A DNA stretch of 5,712 bases from Chloroflexota bacterium (GCA_005879775.1 VBJX01000151.1:1-5712), one strand, 5' to 3'; shown: positions 1 through 5,712, counted from the stretch's first letter. The notes: generated from the sequence alone by a model not told the origin. Program-made: numbers and translations.

Positions 1-522
1 TCGCTCTATCCCCTGCTCGCGAAGCCGCTCGGCCGGGGGGAGTTCTTCCTGGGGAAGTTCCTGGGCCTCTCCTTCACCCTGTTCGTCAACGTGGCCTTCA
101 TGACCATGGGCCTCTACGTTACGCTCCTGGCCACCGGGCGGCCGGCGGAGCCGCACCTCCTGAACGCGGTCTATCCGATCTACCTGGGCCTCGTGCTGGT
201 GGTCGCCCTCGCCATGCTGTTCTCGAGCGTCACGTCGTCCGCGCTCGCCTCGGTGTTCACGGTCGGGGTGGTGGTCGCTGGCCGCTACTCCGACGTGATC
301 AAGAACATGCGCGAGGTGGCTCCCGGAGCCCCCGGGTGGCTGACCCAGGTCCTCTATTTTGCGTTGCCGAACTTCCGGAACTTCGACTTCAAGGACCGGG
401 TGGCCTACGGGGACCCGGTCTCTCCCGCCGTCCTCGGCTGGGTCACCCTTTACGCCCTGGCGTACGTCGCCCTGGCCCTCGGCATCGGCCTCCTCTCCTT
501 CCGCTCGCGGGACTTCCAATGA
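1..522 (+). CDS. ABC-2 type transporter permease, C-terminal part (5' end outside window)
   Basis: This is the membrane subunit of an ABC transporter, likely an exporter whose ATPase lies upstream of the window. The frame is open from base 1 to the TGA at 520-522, giving 173 residues with no start in view. The fragment opens with SLYPLLAKPLGRGEFFLGKF, the typical 'YP-L-KP-GR-EF--GK' segment of ABC-2 permeases of the NosY/ABC2_membrane_2 type. Hydrophobic segments follow at about residues 20-45, 57-75, 78-95 and 147-165. Residues 96-140 form a longer loop ending in the YFALPNFRNFDF stretch that this permease group carries before its last helix. The protein ends in FRSRDFQ, an arginine-rich cytoplasmic tail usual for the family. 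Its stop overlaps the next gene's start, so the two are probably translationally coupled. The substrate cannot be read from the sequence. Family call is firm, exact subfamily less so. Confidence 0.88.
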   Translation, partial: SLYPLLAKPLGRGEFFLGKFLGLSFTLFVNVAFMTMGLYVTLLATGRPAEPHLLNAVYPIYLGLVLVVALAMLFSSVTSSALASVFTVGVVVAGRYSDVIKNMREVAPGAPGWLTQVLYFALPNFRNFDFKDRVAYGDPVSPAVLGWVTLYALAYVALALGIGLLSFRSRDFQ

Positions 523-570
523 AGAGCGGGGCCGAACGGGAAGCAGCGGTTCCCTCCCCCTACTTGGGGG
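519..570 (+). repeat. 52-nt repeat, copy 1 (start of TPR gene)
   Basis: This segment, which encodes MKSGAEREAAVPSPYLG, matches 1435-1486 in the same orientation. By hand alignment 44 of 53 columns are identical, with seven substitutions and two compensating single-base gaps. Its 3' part contains CCCCC-TACTT-GGGGG, a 5-bp palindrome that is longer and cleaner in copy 2. It lies inside a coding region, so the repeat supplies the N-terminus and the beginning of the membrane anchor of the TPR protein. Confidence 0.7.
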
Positions 571-1424
571 CGGCCGCCCTCCTGCTCGTGCTGGGGCCGG
601 CCATCCCCTGGCTCCAGACGCGGATCGATTCCACGCTGGGCGAGTTCCGTCCGCAGGAAGAAGCCCTCTACCTGTGCTCGGGCAAGCACGTGAAGAGGAT
701 GGCCCCCGGCTTCGAGGCCGTCGCGGCCGATATCTACTGGCTGCGCACCGTGCAGTACTTCGGCGGGCAGCGGAGCTTCTCCCAAGACAAGAACTTTGCC
801 CTCCTCTACCCGCTGATCGAAATCGCGACCACCCTGGACCCGCGCCTCGAGATCGCGTATCGCTACGGCGCCATCTTCCTCTCGGAGCCGGCCCCCATGG
901 GCGCGGGCCGGCCCCAGGAGGGGATCGCCATCCTGGAGCGGGGTGCCCGGGAGCTCCCCGACTCCTGGCGGCTGCGCCAGGACCTGGGCTTCTTCTACTA
1001 CCTCTTTCTCAAGGATGCGGAGAAGGCCTCGGAGGTCCTCATGGACGCCTCCAGGATCCCGGGAGCGGCCTTCTGGCTGAAGGCGATGGCCGCGGACCTC
1101 CTGGCCAAGGGGGGCGACCGCGAGAAGTCGCGCCGCATGTGGCGGCAGATGTACGAGCAGGCCGAGGAAGGCATCTTGAAGGCGAACGCCCTCGCCCGGC
1201 TCGGGGCCTTCGACGCCCTCGACCAGGCGGACCGCCTCTCCGAGGCCGTGGGTTCGTTCGAGCGGCGTCAGGGGCGGCGGCCGGCCAGCCTCGCTGAGCT
1301 TCATGCCTCGGGGCTCGCCCGCGACCCGATCGTGGACTCGACGGGCGTCCCCTTCGTGCTGGATGCGGACACGGGACGGGTGACCGTCTCTCACCGCTCG
1401 ACCCTCTGGATGCCGGAGGGATAG
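519..1424 (+). CDS. Membrane-anchored TPR-like protein next to ABC permease
   Basis: The protein has 301 residues. The start is the ATG of the ATGA overlap with the permease stop. The same frame is open further upstream from 336, but that part only shadows the permease. No strong Shine-Dalgarno precedes the ATG, which fits coupled translation. Residues 15-32 form one hydrophobic helix after a short N-terminus, so the bulk is probably anchored outside the cytoplasmic membrane. A helical region follows (about 60-240) with TPR-like features: VAADIYWLRTVQYFGG, LDPRLEIAYRYGAIFL, a helix pair near 132-165 with PDSWRLRQDLGFFYYLF, and MWRQMYEQAEEG near 207-218. Residues 255-300 form a small domain (RRPASLAELHASG, then DSTGVPFVLDADTGRVTVS) resembling the pilin-like or GspG-like tail these proteins often carry. 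Homologues I recall sit beside ABC-2 permeases in Acidobacteria-like genomes. A role as an accessory subunit of that transporter is inferred from the overlap. Its first 52 nt recur in the downstream spacer. Confidence 0.8.
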   Translation: MKSGAEREAAVPSPYLGAAALLLVLGPAIPWLQTRIDSTLGEFRPQEEALYLCSGKHVKRMAPGFEAVAADIYWLRTVQYFGGQRSFSQDKNFALLYPLIEIATTLDPRLEIAYRYGAIFLSEPAPMGAGRPQEGIAILERGARELPDSWRLRQDLGFFYYLFLKDAEKASEVLMDASRIPGAAFWLKAMAADLLAKGGDREKSRRMWRQMYEQAEEGILKANALARLGAFDALDQADRLSEAVGSFERRQGRRPASLAELHASGLARDPIVDSTGVPFVLDADTGRVTVSHRSTLWMPEG

Positions 1425-1439
1425 GGGGGGGTCGATGAA
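1425..1439 (+). repeat. G7-TCGATGAA direct repeat, copy 1
   Basis: Seven G followed by TCGATGAA, beginning directly after the TPR gene stop codon. An identical 15-mer lies at 1496-1510, 71 nt further on, and a shorter version (GGGGGGTCGA) at 1520-1529. In each full copy the motif includes an ATG that opens a short or potential reading frame. Confidence 0.8.
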
Positions 1440-1486
1440 TAGCGGAGCCGGACAGGCACCAGCGTTCCCTCCCCCCTACGTGGGGG
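1435..1486 (+). repeat. 52-nt repeat, copy 2 (in intergenic spacer)
   Basis: This is a diverged direct copy of 519-570, about 916 nt downstream and in the same orientation. It begins with its own ATG and stays in frame for 24 codons, to the TGA at 1507-1509. Its first residues are MNSGAGQAPAFPPPYVG, compared with MKSGAEREAAVPSPYLG in copy 1. No hydrophobic helix follows, so this is more likely a remnant or a dispersed repeat than a working gene. Whether both copies come from a local duplication or are two members of a genome-wide family cannot be settled from the window. Confidence 0.7.
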
Positions 1487-1489
1487 AGG
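1468..1489 (+). repeat. Perfect inverted repeat (8-bp GC-rich stem, 6-nt loop)
   Basis: The arms CCTCCCCC (1468-1475) and GGGGGAGG (1482-1489) are exact reverse complements around the loop CTACGT. The hairpin would be very stable in RNA, but no T-run follows and the downstream DNA is G-rich, so it does not look like an ordinary intrinsic terminator. C-rich/G-rich palindromes of this kind are common as dispersed extragenic repeats in GC-rich genomes. It could also act as an mRNA-stabilising or attenuating structure between the TPR and thioredoxin-like genes. Confidence 0.65.
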
Positions 1490-1495
1490 TCAGGA

Positions 1496-1510
1496 GGGGG
1501 GGTCGATGAA
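1496..1510 (+). repeat. G7-TCGATGAA direct repeat, copy 2
   Basis: This is an exact copy of 1425-1439. The ATG inside it (1506) overlaps the stop of the 24-codon frame from 1435 as ATGA. It is also in frame with the thioredoxin-like gene, giving a possible 12-codon N-terminal extension (MNDRVGGREGGP). That extension is charged, and no Shine-Dalgarno as good as the one at 1531-1538 precedes this ATG, so I do not take it as the gene start. Confidence 0.75.
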
Positions 1511-1530
1511 CGATCGGGTGGGGGGTCGAG

Positions 1531-1538
1531 AAGGAGGT
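1531..1538 (+). promoter_or_regulatory. Strong Shine-Dalgarno that decides the thioredoxin-like start
   Basis: AAGGAGGT is close to a full complement of the 16S rRNA 3' end and lies 3 nt before the ATG at 1542. It is the best ribosome binding site in the window. It favours 1542 over the in-frame ATG at 1506, and it leaves a clean signal peptide at the N-terminus. Confidence 0.75.
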
Positions 1539-1541
1539 CCG

Positions 1542-2051
1542 ATGAAGCGTGGTGCCCTGCGAATCTTGGTCGGCGTGTCGCTGGTCCTGGGCGCAGGAGT
1601 CGGGGCGCCGGCGCAGGCTCCGGCTCCGACTCCCGCCCCCGGTCAGGCCCCCTCGGTGGGCGACCTGATTCCCGAGTTCGAGACGACCGCCGCCGTCGAC
1701 GGCCATGCCCTCAAAGTCGGCTTCCCCAAGGGGTCCTCGAGCGTCCTCTTGTTCTTCCTGAGCGGCTGCCCCACCTGCCACAAGATGATCCCGGAATGGA
1801 ACCGCGCCTACGAGCGGCGGCCCGCCGGGCTCCAGGTCGTCGGGGTGCTCATGGACCAGGAGCCTCCCGGCTTCTTCGCCACCACGGCGATCTCCTTCCC
1901 GGTGGTCCGCGCCCCCGGGCGCGCGTGGCTCCAGTCCCTCAAGGTCAACCGCGCGCCCCTCACCGTGCGGATCGCCCCCGGCGGCAAGGTCGAGGACCTC
2001 CAGCTCGGGATCGTGGACCCGATCCGGCTGGGCGAGCTCTTTCGCCGCTGA
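1542..2051 (+). CDS. Exported TlpA/thioredoxin-like protein, CPTC
   Basis: The protein has 169 residues and is probably a thiol-disulfide oxidoreductase or cytochrome-maturation-type thioredoxin working outside the cytoplasmic membrane. Residues 1-25 form a Sec signal peptide: MKRGALR, a hydrophobic core LVGVSLVLGAGV, then an AP-AQA cleavage area. There is no lipobox cysteine. A Pro/Ala linker spans about 26-37. The thioredoxin-like domain follows: SVGDLIPEFETT (38-49), the usual redoxin opening, then strand SSVLLFFLSG and the active site C76-P-T-C79 followed by HKMIPEWNRAY. The cis-proline is probably in NRAPLTVRIAPGG (about 143-155). The only cysteines are the two in CPTC, as expected for an exported redox enzyme. 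The residue before CPTC is glycine, where most TlpA/ResA proteins have tryptophan. It lies 117 nt after the TPR gene on the same strand and is probably, but not certainly, cotranscribed. Its partner is unknown. Confidence 0.85.
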   Translation: MKRGALRILVGVSLVLGAGVGAPAQAPAPTPAPGQAPSVGDLIPEFETTAAVDGHALKVGFPKGSSSVLLFFLSGCPTCHKMIPEWNRAYERRPAGLQVVGVLMDQEPPGFFATTAISFPVVRAPGRAWLQSLKVNRAPLTVRIAPGGKVEDLQLGIVDPIRLGELFRR

Positions 2052-2060
2052 GCGACCCCT

Positions 2061-2751
2061 CTAGCCGCGTCGTTCCCACTCCACGAGCGCGCGCAGGCCC
2101 ACCCAGGGCGCCAGGGGCGCGAGCCGCCGGTCGAGGCTCTGCAGCCAGGGAAGGGCGGGCCGCGGCAGGAGAGAGCCGCGCTTGAACCCGAGGCTGAGCA
2201 GGTAGGCGAAGGCGTTCAGGACACGCACCCGCGGCGGTTCGAAACCGAGGTCGCGCCACCGCGCGGCCTCGGTCTCCCGCACCATCTTGAAGACCACCGC
2301 CGCGTCGCCTTCGAAGGCGTCCTTGGCCTCCCCCGCCCCGAAGGGATCCCAAGGGTCGAGGGCCAGCCGGCACCCCTCCTGGTGCAGCCAGCGGTAGATC
2401 GGGAACGAGAGCGGGGTCACCCAGGGCTCCACCACCGCGAGGGTCCCCCGGGTGCGGAGGACGCGGGCGACCTCGGTGAAGAACGCGGCGGGCCGCGCGA
2501 GGTGGTGCAGCACGTCGACCCCGATCACGGCGCCCAGGCAGGCGCCGCGGAAGGGCGGAAAAGACGGGTCCGCGAAGCGCGCGCCCTCGCGCGCGCTCCT
2601 TCAGGAAGCCCGGCCCCGCGCCGACCTCGAGGACCGCGCTCTCCGTCGGGAGGGCGTCGAGCAGGGCGTCGAACCAGACCCCGTAGACGTCCGCGAGGAC
2701 GGGCTTTCTTGCCCAGACCGCGCGGTGCTCCTCGAGGAGGGCCAGGCTCAT
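2061..2751 (-). pseudogene. Class I SAM-dependent methyltransferase, frameshifted and internally shortened
   Basis: The ATG at 2751 lies in an ATGA overlap with the stop of the upstream YfhO-type gene, and the stop is at 2063-2061. The span is 691 nt, not a multiple of three. The first frame gives MSLALLEEHRAVWARKPVLA and then the SAM-binding motif I, VLEVGAGPGFLKE (about residues 40-52). After the CG run at 2588-2596 (plus strand) that frame loses all resemblance. Sense resumes in another frame with REGARFADPSFPPF, then VIGVDVLHHLARP, FTEVARVLRTRGTLAVVEPW and YRWLHQEGCRL, ending LVEWERRG. One extra base or two missing bases in the CG run would restore the frame. About 33 residues separate motif I from VDVLHHL, where Methyltransf_11-type enzymes have about 60, so the acidic residue that holds the SAM ribose is apparently missing. 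It could be a true pseudogene or a sequencing/assembly fault. The intact family probably methylates a glycan or lipid made by this operon, an inference from context only. Confidence 0.75.
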
Positions 2752-5162
2752 GGGCGGTGACCGCGCTGCCGGAGCGTCGCGAGCGCGACCAGGAGGGCGG
2801 TGACCGCCGAGAGGGCGAGCCCGATCGTGACCGCGGGCGGGTCGTACCGCAACTCGACGCGATGGGCTCCCGGCGGGGCGGGGACCGCGCGGAAGCTCGT
2901 GTTGGCGCGCAGGACGGGCGCGTCGCGCCCGTCCACGCGGGCGCGCCAGCCCGGATCGTATCCGTCGAGGAGGACCACGTAGCCGTCATGGCTGAGCTGG
3001 GCGCGGATCACGATCCGATCGGGCCGATAGTCCTCGAGCTCGCTCTGGCCGCGGAACGCCGGGTCGGCGGCCAGCACGGGGCCGCCCGGGAGCAGGATCT
3101 CGCGGGCCGCGTCGAAGCCGGAGTCGAGCAGGGTGGCGTAGGATCGCGCGCCATCCACGACGCGCGACTGTCCCACGACGTAGGTCCGGGGCAACGGCTC
3201 CGGGACCCGGAACACGCGGATCGGGCGGAGGAAGAAGCCCGGGAACTGGGCGACCGGCGTCAGGCTCTCGAGCCCGGCCTCGTGGAGGGCCAGCACGTGG
3301 GTCACCCCCGCCAACCGGAGGAGGCGCAGGAAGGCCGGGGTCTCCTCGGAGGCGGCCAGGACCGTGGTCAGGGATCGGGCCTGCTTCGTCTGGAGGCCGA
3401 GCGCATCGGGGATGAAGCTGCCCTGGAGCCCCCACCGCGGGGCGATCCACGGTGACGGGTAGGCCTGGAGCGCCACCGCCTGGAGGGCCAGCGGAGGCAG
3501 GTCGCCCCCGGGAGCCGGGCGAGAGGCGTCCTCGTCGGCCGGCCGGGCGTAGACCTTGCCCAGGACCCGCGACATGTAATCGAACGTATAGAGCCGCGTC
3601 GGGGGCAAGGGCGTGAGGACCGACAGGACCGGAGGCCGCGCCTCGAGGCGCGCGCGCGGCAGGGTCGGGTTCAGGTCGCGGTGGGCGAAGAGCAGGTCGG
3701 CGGCGGCGATCGAGGCGAGCAGGGGAGGGGCGGCGCGGACCAGCCGGCCTCGATCGGCCAGGAAGGCGACGGCGGCCGCCGCCGCCACGAACAGGCCCGC
3801 AGACAGGAGCTTGGCCACCACCGGAGCCAGGACGTCCCCCGGGGAAGGCCCGTCCGGCTCGACGCGCAGCGCGAGGCGCCCGATGGTGTCTGCGCGGGCC
3901 GTCAGCAGGATGCCGAGCCCGGCCGCGACGAGGGCGGCGAGGCCGGAGACCACCGCCACCGGCCGGAACCTCCGGAGCGGGCCCTCGCGCAGGGCGTCGA
4001 CCCCGTGGCCGGCGAGCATCGCCCAGAAGAAGGAGGCCGCCACCAGTGCCTTCACCGGGTAGCGCAGGATCCGCAGCGGAGGGATCAGGCCCACCAGCCA
4101 GTCGTAGAGCACCGCGTACCGTCCGAGCGCCACCACCACCGCCAGCAGGCCAAGGCCCGCGACGGCGAGCGCGCGCCGCCGCGGCCGCGCGGAGAAAGCC
4201 GCGACGGCCAGGGGGAGGGAAGCGAGGCCGAGGTATATCGAGCCGAGGTAGGGCTCGCGTCCCTCGAAGAGCTGGTCGCGGTGCTCCTGGAGAAGAGGCA
4301 GGCCGTGGGTGAAGACCGGGAGGAAAGACTGCGCGAGGTTCAGGGGATGGAGCGACCAGTAGGTGCGGACGCGGTCGGACAGATCGGCCCGGCTCGACGC
4401 ACGCAGCAGCCCGAGGGCGGGCAGCCACAGGGCGGCGGCCAGGCCGGCCGCGACGAGCAGGGCCGCGAGGAGCATCCCGACCCGTCGCCGGTTGTCGGCT
4501 CCGAGGGCGGGGCGTCCGGCGAACCGCAGAGCAAGGACTCCCAGGACCAGCCAGGTCATTCCCGTGAGATCGACGGAGCCGGTCAGCATCTGGCCGGCGG
4601 CGACGGCCGCCCACACCCAAAGACGGCCGGCCGACGGCTCGGCGAGGGCCCGGTCGGCCGACAAGATCACCCACGGCATCCAGGCCGCGCCCGCCAGGTG
4701 CTGCCACAGGCTGACCAGCGCGACGAGCGGCCCGGACAGCGTCCAGAGAGCGGCGGCCGTGAGCCCGGCGGACGGGGAGAGCCGCCAGCGGCGGGCGAGC
4801 ACGTAGACCCCCAGGCCGGCCAGGAAGACGTGGACCACCACGTACGCGGTGTAGGCGGGTACCGCGGACAGGCCGAGGGTGAGCCAGGTGAACGGGTAGA
4901 GGACCTGGGTGCCCGGGTTCGCGAGGAAGGGCTGGCCGAACCCGAGGTAGGGGTCCCAGGTCGGCCACGAGCCCAGTTGGAGGCACCGCCCGAGGGTGTC
5001 GTGCTGCCCGAGGACCATCTGGTGGATGTCGCGCTCGAAGAACGCCTGTCCGCGGAACAGCACGCCGGCGAAGAGCAGGGCCACCAGGAGGGCGAGCACG
5101 AGGGGAGCGAGCCAGGCGGGCGGGTCGGTCGGCCGAGGGGCCACCGGAGTGAGCGAGGTCAA
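2748..5162 (-). CDS. YfhO-family multi-spanning membrane protein (GT-C-like)
   Basis: The protein has 804 residues. YfhO-type proteins are large membrane proteins related to GT-C glycosyltransferases, thought to move sugars from lipid carriers to envelope polymers or lipids. Residues 19-36 form the first helix. An extracytoplasmic loop follows with FFERDIHQM (D45, where GT-C enzymes keep a key acidic residue) and then WDPYLGFGQPFLANPG (69-84), a family hallmark. About twelve more hydrophobic segments lie between 98 and 493. LRYPVKALV (366-374) is another recognisable conserved segment. Residues 494-775 form a soluble extracytoplasmic domain ending in DGYDPGWRARVDGRDAPV and the FRAVPAPPGAHRVELRY strand pair typical of YfhO C-termini. 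A last helix lies at about 778-797. The assigned start is TTG at 5162, 16 nt after the glycosyltransferase stop. No ATG is suitably placed; a GTG six codons later is the alternative. The stop overlaps the methyltransferase start by 4 nt. The acceptor is unknown. Confidence 0.88.
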   Translation of the reverse strand: MTSLTPVAPRPTDPPAWLAPLVLALLVALLFAGVLFRGQAFFERDIHQMVLGQHDTLGRCLQLGSWPTWDPYLGFGQPFLANPGTQVLYPFTWLTLGLSAVPAYTAYVVVHVFLAGLGVYVLARRWRLSPSAGLTAAALWTLSGPLVALVSLWQHLAGAAWMPWVILSADRALAEPSAGRLWVWAAVAAGQMLTGSVDLTGMTWLVLGVLALRFAGRPALGADNRRRVGMLLAALLVAAGLAAALWLPALGLLRASSRADLSDRVRTYWSLHPLNLAQSFLPVFTHGLPLLQEHRDQLFEGREPYLGSIYLGLASLPLAVAAFSARPRRRALAVAGLGLLAVVVALGRYAVLYDWLVGLIPPLRILRYPVKALVAASFFWAMLAGHGVDALREGPLRRFRPVAVVSGLAALVAAGLGILLTARADTIGRLALRVEPDGPSPGDVLAPVVAKLLSAGLFVAAAAAVAFLADRGRLVRAAPPLLASIAAADLLFAHRDLNPTLPRARLEARPPVLSVLTPLPPTRLYTFDYMSRVLGKVYARPADEDASRPAPGGDLPPLALQAVALQAYPSPWIAPRWGLQGSFIPDALGLQTKQARSLTTVLAASEETPAFLRLLRLAGVTHVLALHEAGLESLTPVAQFPGFFLRPIRVFRVPEPLPRTYVVGQSRVVDGARSYATLLDSGFDAAREILLPGGPVLAADPAFRGQSELEDYRPDRIVIRAQLSHDGYVVLLDGYDPGWRARVDGRDAPVLRANTSFRAVPAPPGAHRVELRYDPPAVTIGLALSAVTALLVALATLRQRGHRP

Positions 5163-5178
5163 GGGTGGCCCCGTCCGC

Positions 5179-5712
5179 TCAGATGAACTTCAGCTTGCGG
5201 GCCGCGAAGAGGCTCATGCGGAGCAGGAGCCAGCCGTGCCGGAAGCGCGAGATGTTGGTCTCGCCGTACTGGCGCTCGTGATACCGCACGGCCAGGTCCA
5301 CGATCCGGAGGTTCAGGCGGGCGGCCCCGAACAGCAGGTCGAAGTCCCCGAAAGGGTCGAAGTCGCCGAAGAACGACCGGTTGGCGGCGATGGTCTCGTA
5401 GTCCTCGCGGTAGAGGGCCTTGGTCCCGCAGAGGGTGTCCCGTACCTGCTGGCCCAGCAGCCACGAAAAGAGCCAGGCGAACGACTTGTTGGCGAGCAGG
5501 TTCAGGAACCGCATGGCCCGGCCCTCCATCGGGTAGACCAGGCGCGACCCGTTCACCAGCTCACCCTTGCCACGCTCGAGGGCCTGCACGAACTTGGGCA
5601 CGTCTTCCGGGGCCACCCCCATGTCGGAGTCCAGGATCAGCAGGATGTCGCCCTTCGCCTGCGCGAAGCCCAGGCGCACCGCGTCTCCCTTGCCCTTCCC
5701 GGTCTGCTTCAG
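5179..5712 (-). CDS. Family 2 glycosyltransferase, C-terminal part (5' end outside window)
   Basis: The frame runs from the right window edge to the TGA at 5181-5179, giving 177 residues. This is a GT-A fold, family 2 glycosyltransferase of the dolichol-phosphate-mannose-synthase-like type, which usually transfers a sugar from a nucleotide to a polyprenyl phosphate or related acceptor at the cytoplasmic face. The fragment starts at LKQTGKGKGDAVRLGFAQAK, the usual approach to the catalytic metal site. The DxD motif follows as ILDSDM (fragment residues 26-31), then a VAPEDVPKF segment. Later conserved blocks are VNGSRLVYPMEGRAMRF, WLLGQQVRDTLCGTKAL and FFGDFDPFGDFDLLFGAA, then the C-terminal RQYGETNISRFRHGWLLL. 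Only the first strands that bind the nucleotide (about 70-80 residues in relatives) are missing. It is first of the visible minus-strand operon, and a YfhO-type protein that could use its lipid-linked product comes next. Acceptor and sugar cannot be told. Confidence 0.88.
   Translation of the reverse strand: MKQTGKGKGDAVRLGFAQAKGDILLILDSDMGVAPEDVPKFVQALERGKGELVNGSRLVYPMEGRAMRFLNLLANKSFAWLFSWLLGQQVRDTLCGTKALYREDYETIAANRSFFGDFDPFGDFDLLFGAARLNLRIVDLAVRYHERQYGETNISRFRHGWLLLRMSLFAARKLKFI

Noticed and set aside
336..518. Upstream extension of the TPR gene frame to 336
   Set aside because: The added 61 residues are Pro/Arg/Gly-rich shadow of the permease gene. The ATG at 519 in the ATGA overlap gives a proper N-terminus with a membrane helix.
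450..1394. 314-residue minus-strand ORF across the TPR gene
   Set aside because: It is antisense to a recognisable protein, has no motif of its own and extends over two plus-strand genes.
1468..1502. Intrinsic terminator after the TPR gene
   Set aside because: The stem is strong but is followed by G-rich sequence and no T-run.
1435..1509. 24-codon frame in the spacer as a real small gene
   Set aside because: It has no Shine-Dalgarno beyond a G-run, ends in a low-complexity Arg/Gly tail and derives from the repeat. It is kept only as a finding about the leader.
2382..3455. 357-residue plus-strand ORF spanning methyltransferase and YfhO-type genes
   Set aside because: It runs antisense across two real genes with biased Arg/Gly/Pro/Gln composition and no recognisable domain.
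2986..4986. 666-residue minus-strand ORF in another frame of the YfhO-type gene
   Set aside because: Its composition is almost only Arg, Pro, Gly and Ala, typical of an out-of-frame translation, and the overlapping frame has real membrane segments and motifs.
3681..5186. 501-residue plus-strand ORF opposite the YfhO-type gene
   Set aside because: It is full of Gly, Arg, Glu and Gln with no domain or hydrophobic pattern, and it is wholly antisense to a gene with clear family features. Such frames are usual in GC-rich DNA.

Overview
The window is very GC-rich DNA (about 70% by eye, not counted) with long antisense shadow ORFs and tightly packed genes. The gene families and codon use suggest a soil or sediment bacterium of the Rokubacteria/Methylomirabilota, Acidobacteriota or deltaproteobacterial kind. 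That placement is inferred from recognisable protein families and not from a marker gene. Both ends of the window cut through genes. I saw no tRNA, rRNA, CRISPR array, transposase or phage gene.

Left part, plus strand (1-2051): the end of an ABC-2 type transporter permease overlaps by 4 nt (ATGA) the start of a membrane-anchored TPR-like protein. A 117-nt G-rich spacer follows, then a secreted TlpA/thioredoxin-like protein with a CPTC motif. The layout suggests an envelope export module whose last gene is a thiol-active exported protein. The spacer is the oddest DNA here. It holds a diverged second copy (about 83%) of the first 52 nt of the TPR gene, a C-rich/G-rich palindrome, and a G-run plus TCGATGAA motif repeated ahead of the thioredoxin gene.

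Right part, minus strand (5712-2061), read right to left: the C-terminal 177 residues of a family 2 glycosyltransferase, an 804-residue YfhO-type multi-spanning membrane protein, and a class I SAM-dependent methyltransferase that starts inside the end of the YfhO-type gene through another ATGA overlap. These look like one operon for building or decorating an envelope or lipid-linked glycan. The methyltransferase is broken: its two halves are in different frames, joined at a 9-nt CG run. The segment between SAM motif I and the VDVLHHL motif also looks about 25-30 residues too short.

The two operons converge, with only 9 nt between stop codons and no evident terminator. Nothing here is clearly a new biological system. 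The items most worth checking are the repeat-filled spacer at 1425-1541 and the broken methyltransferase.
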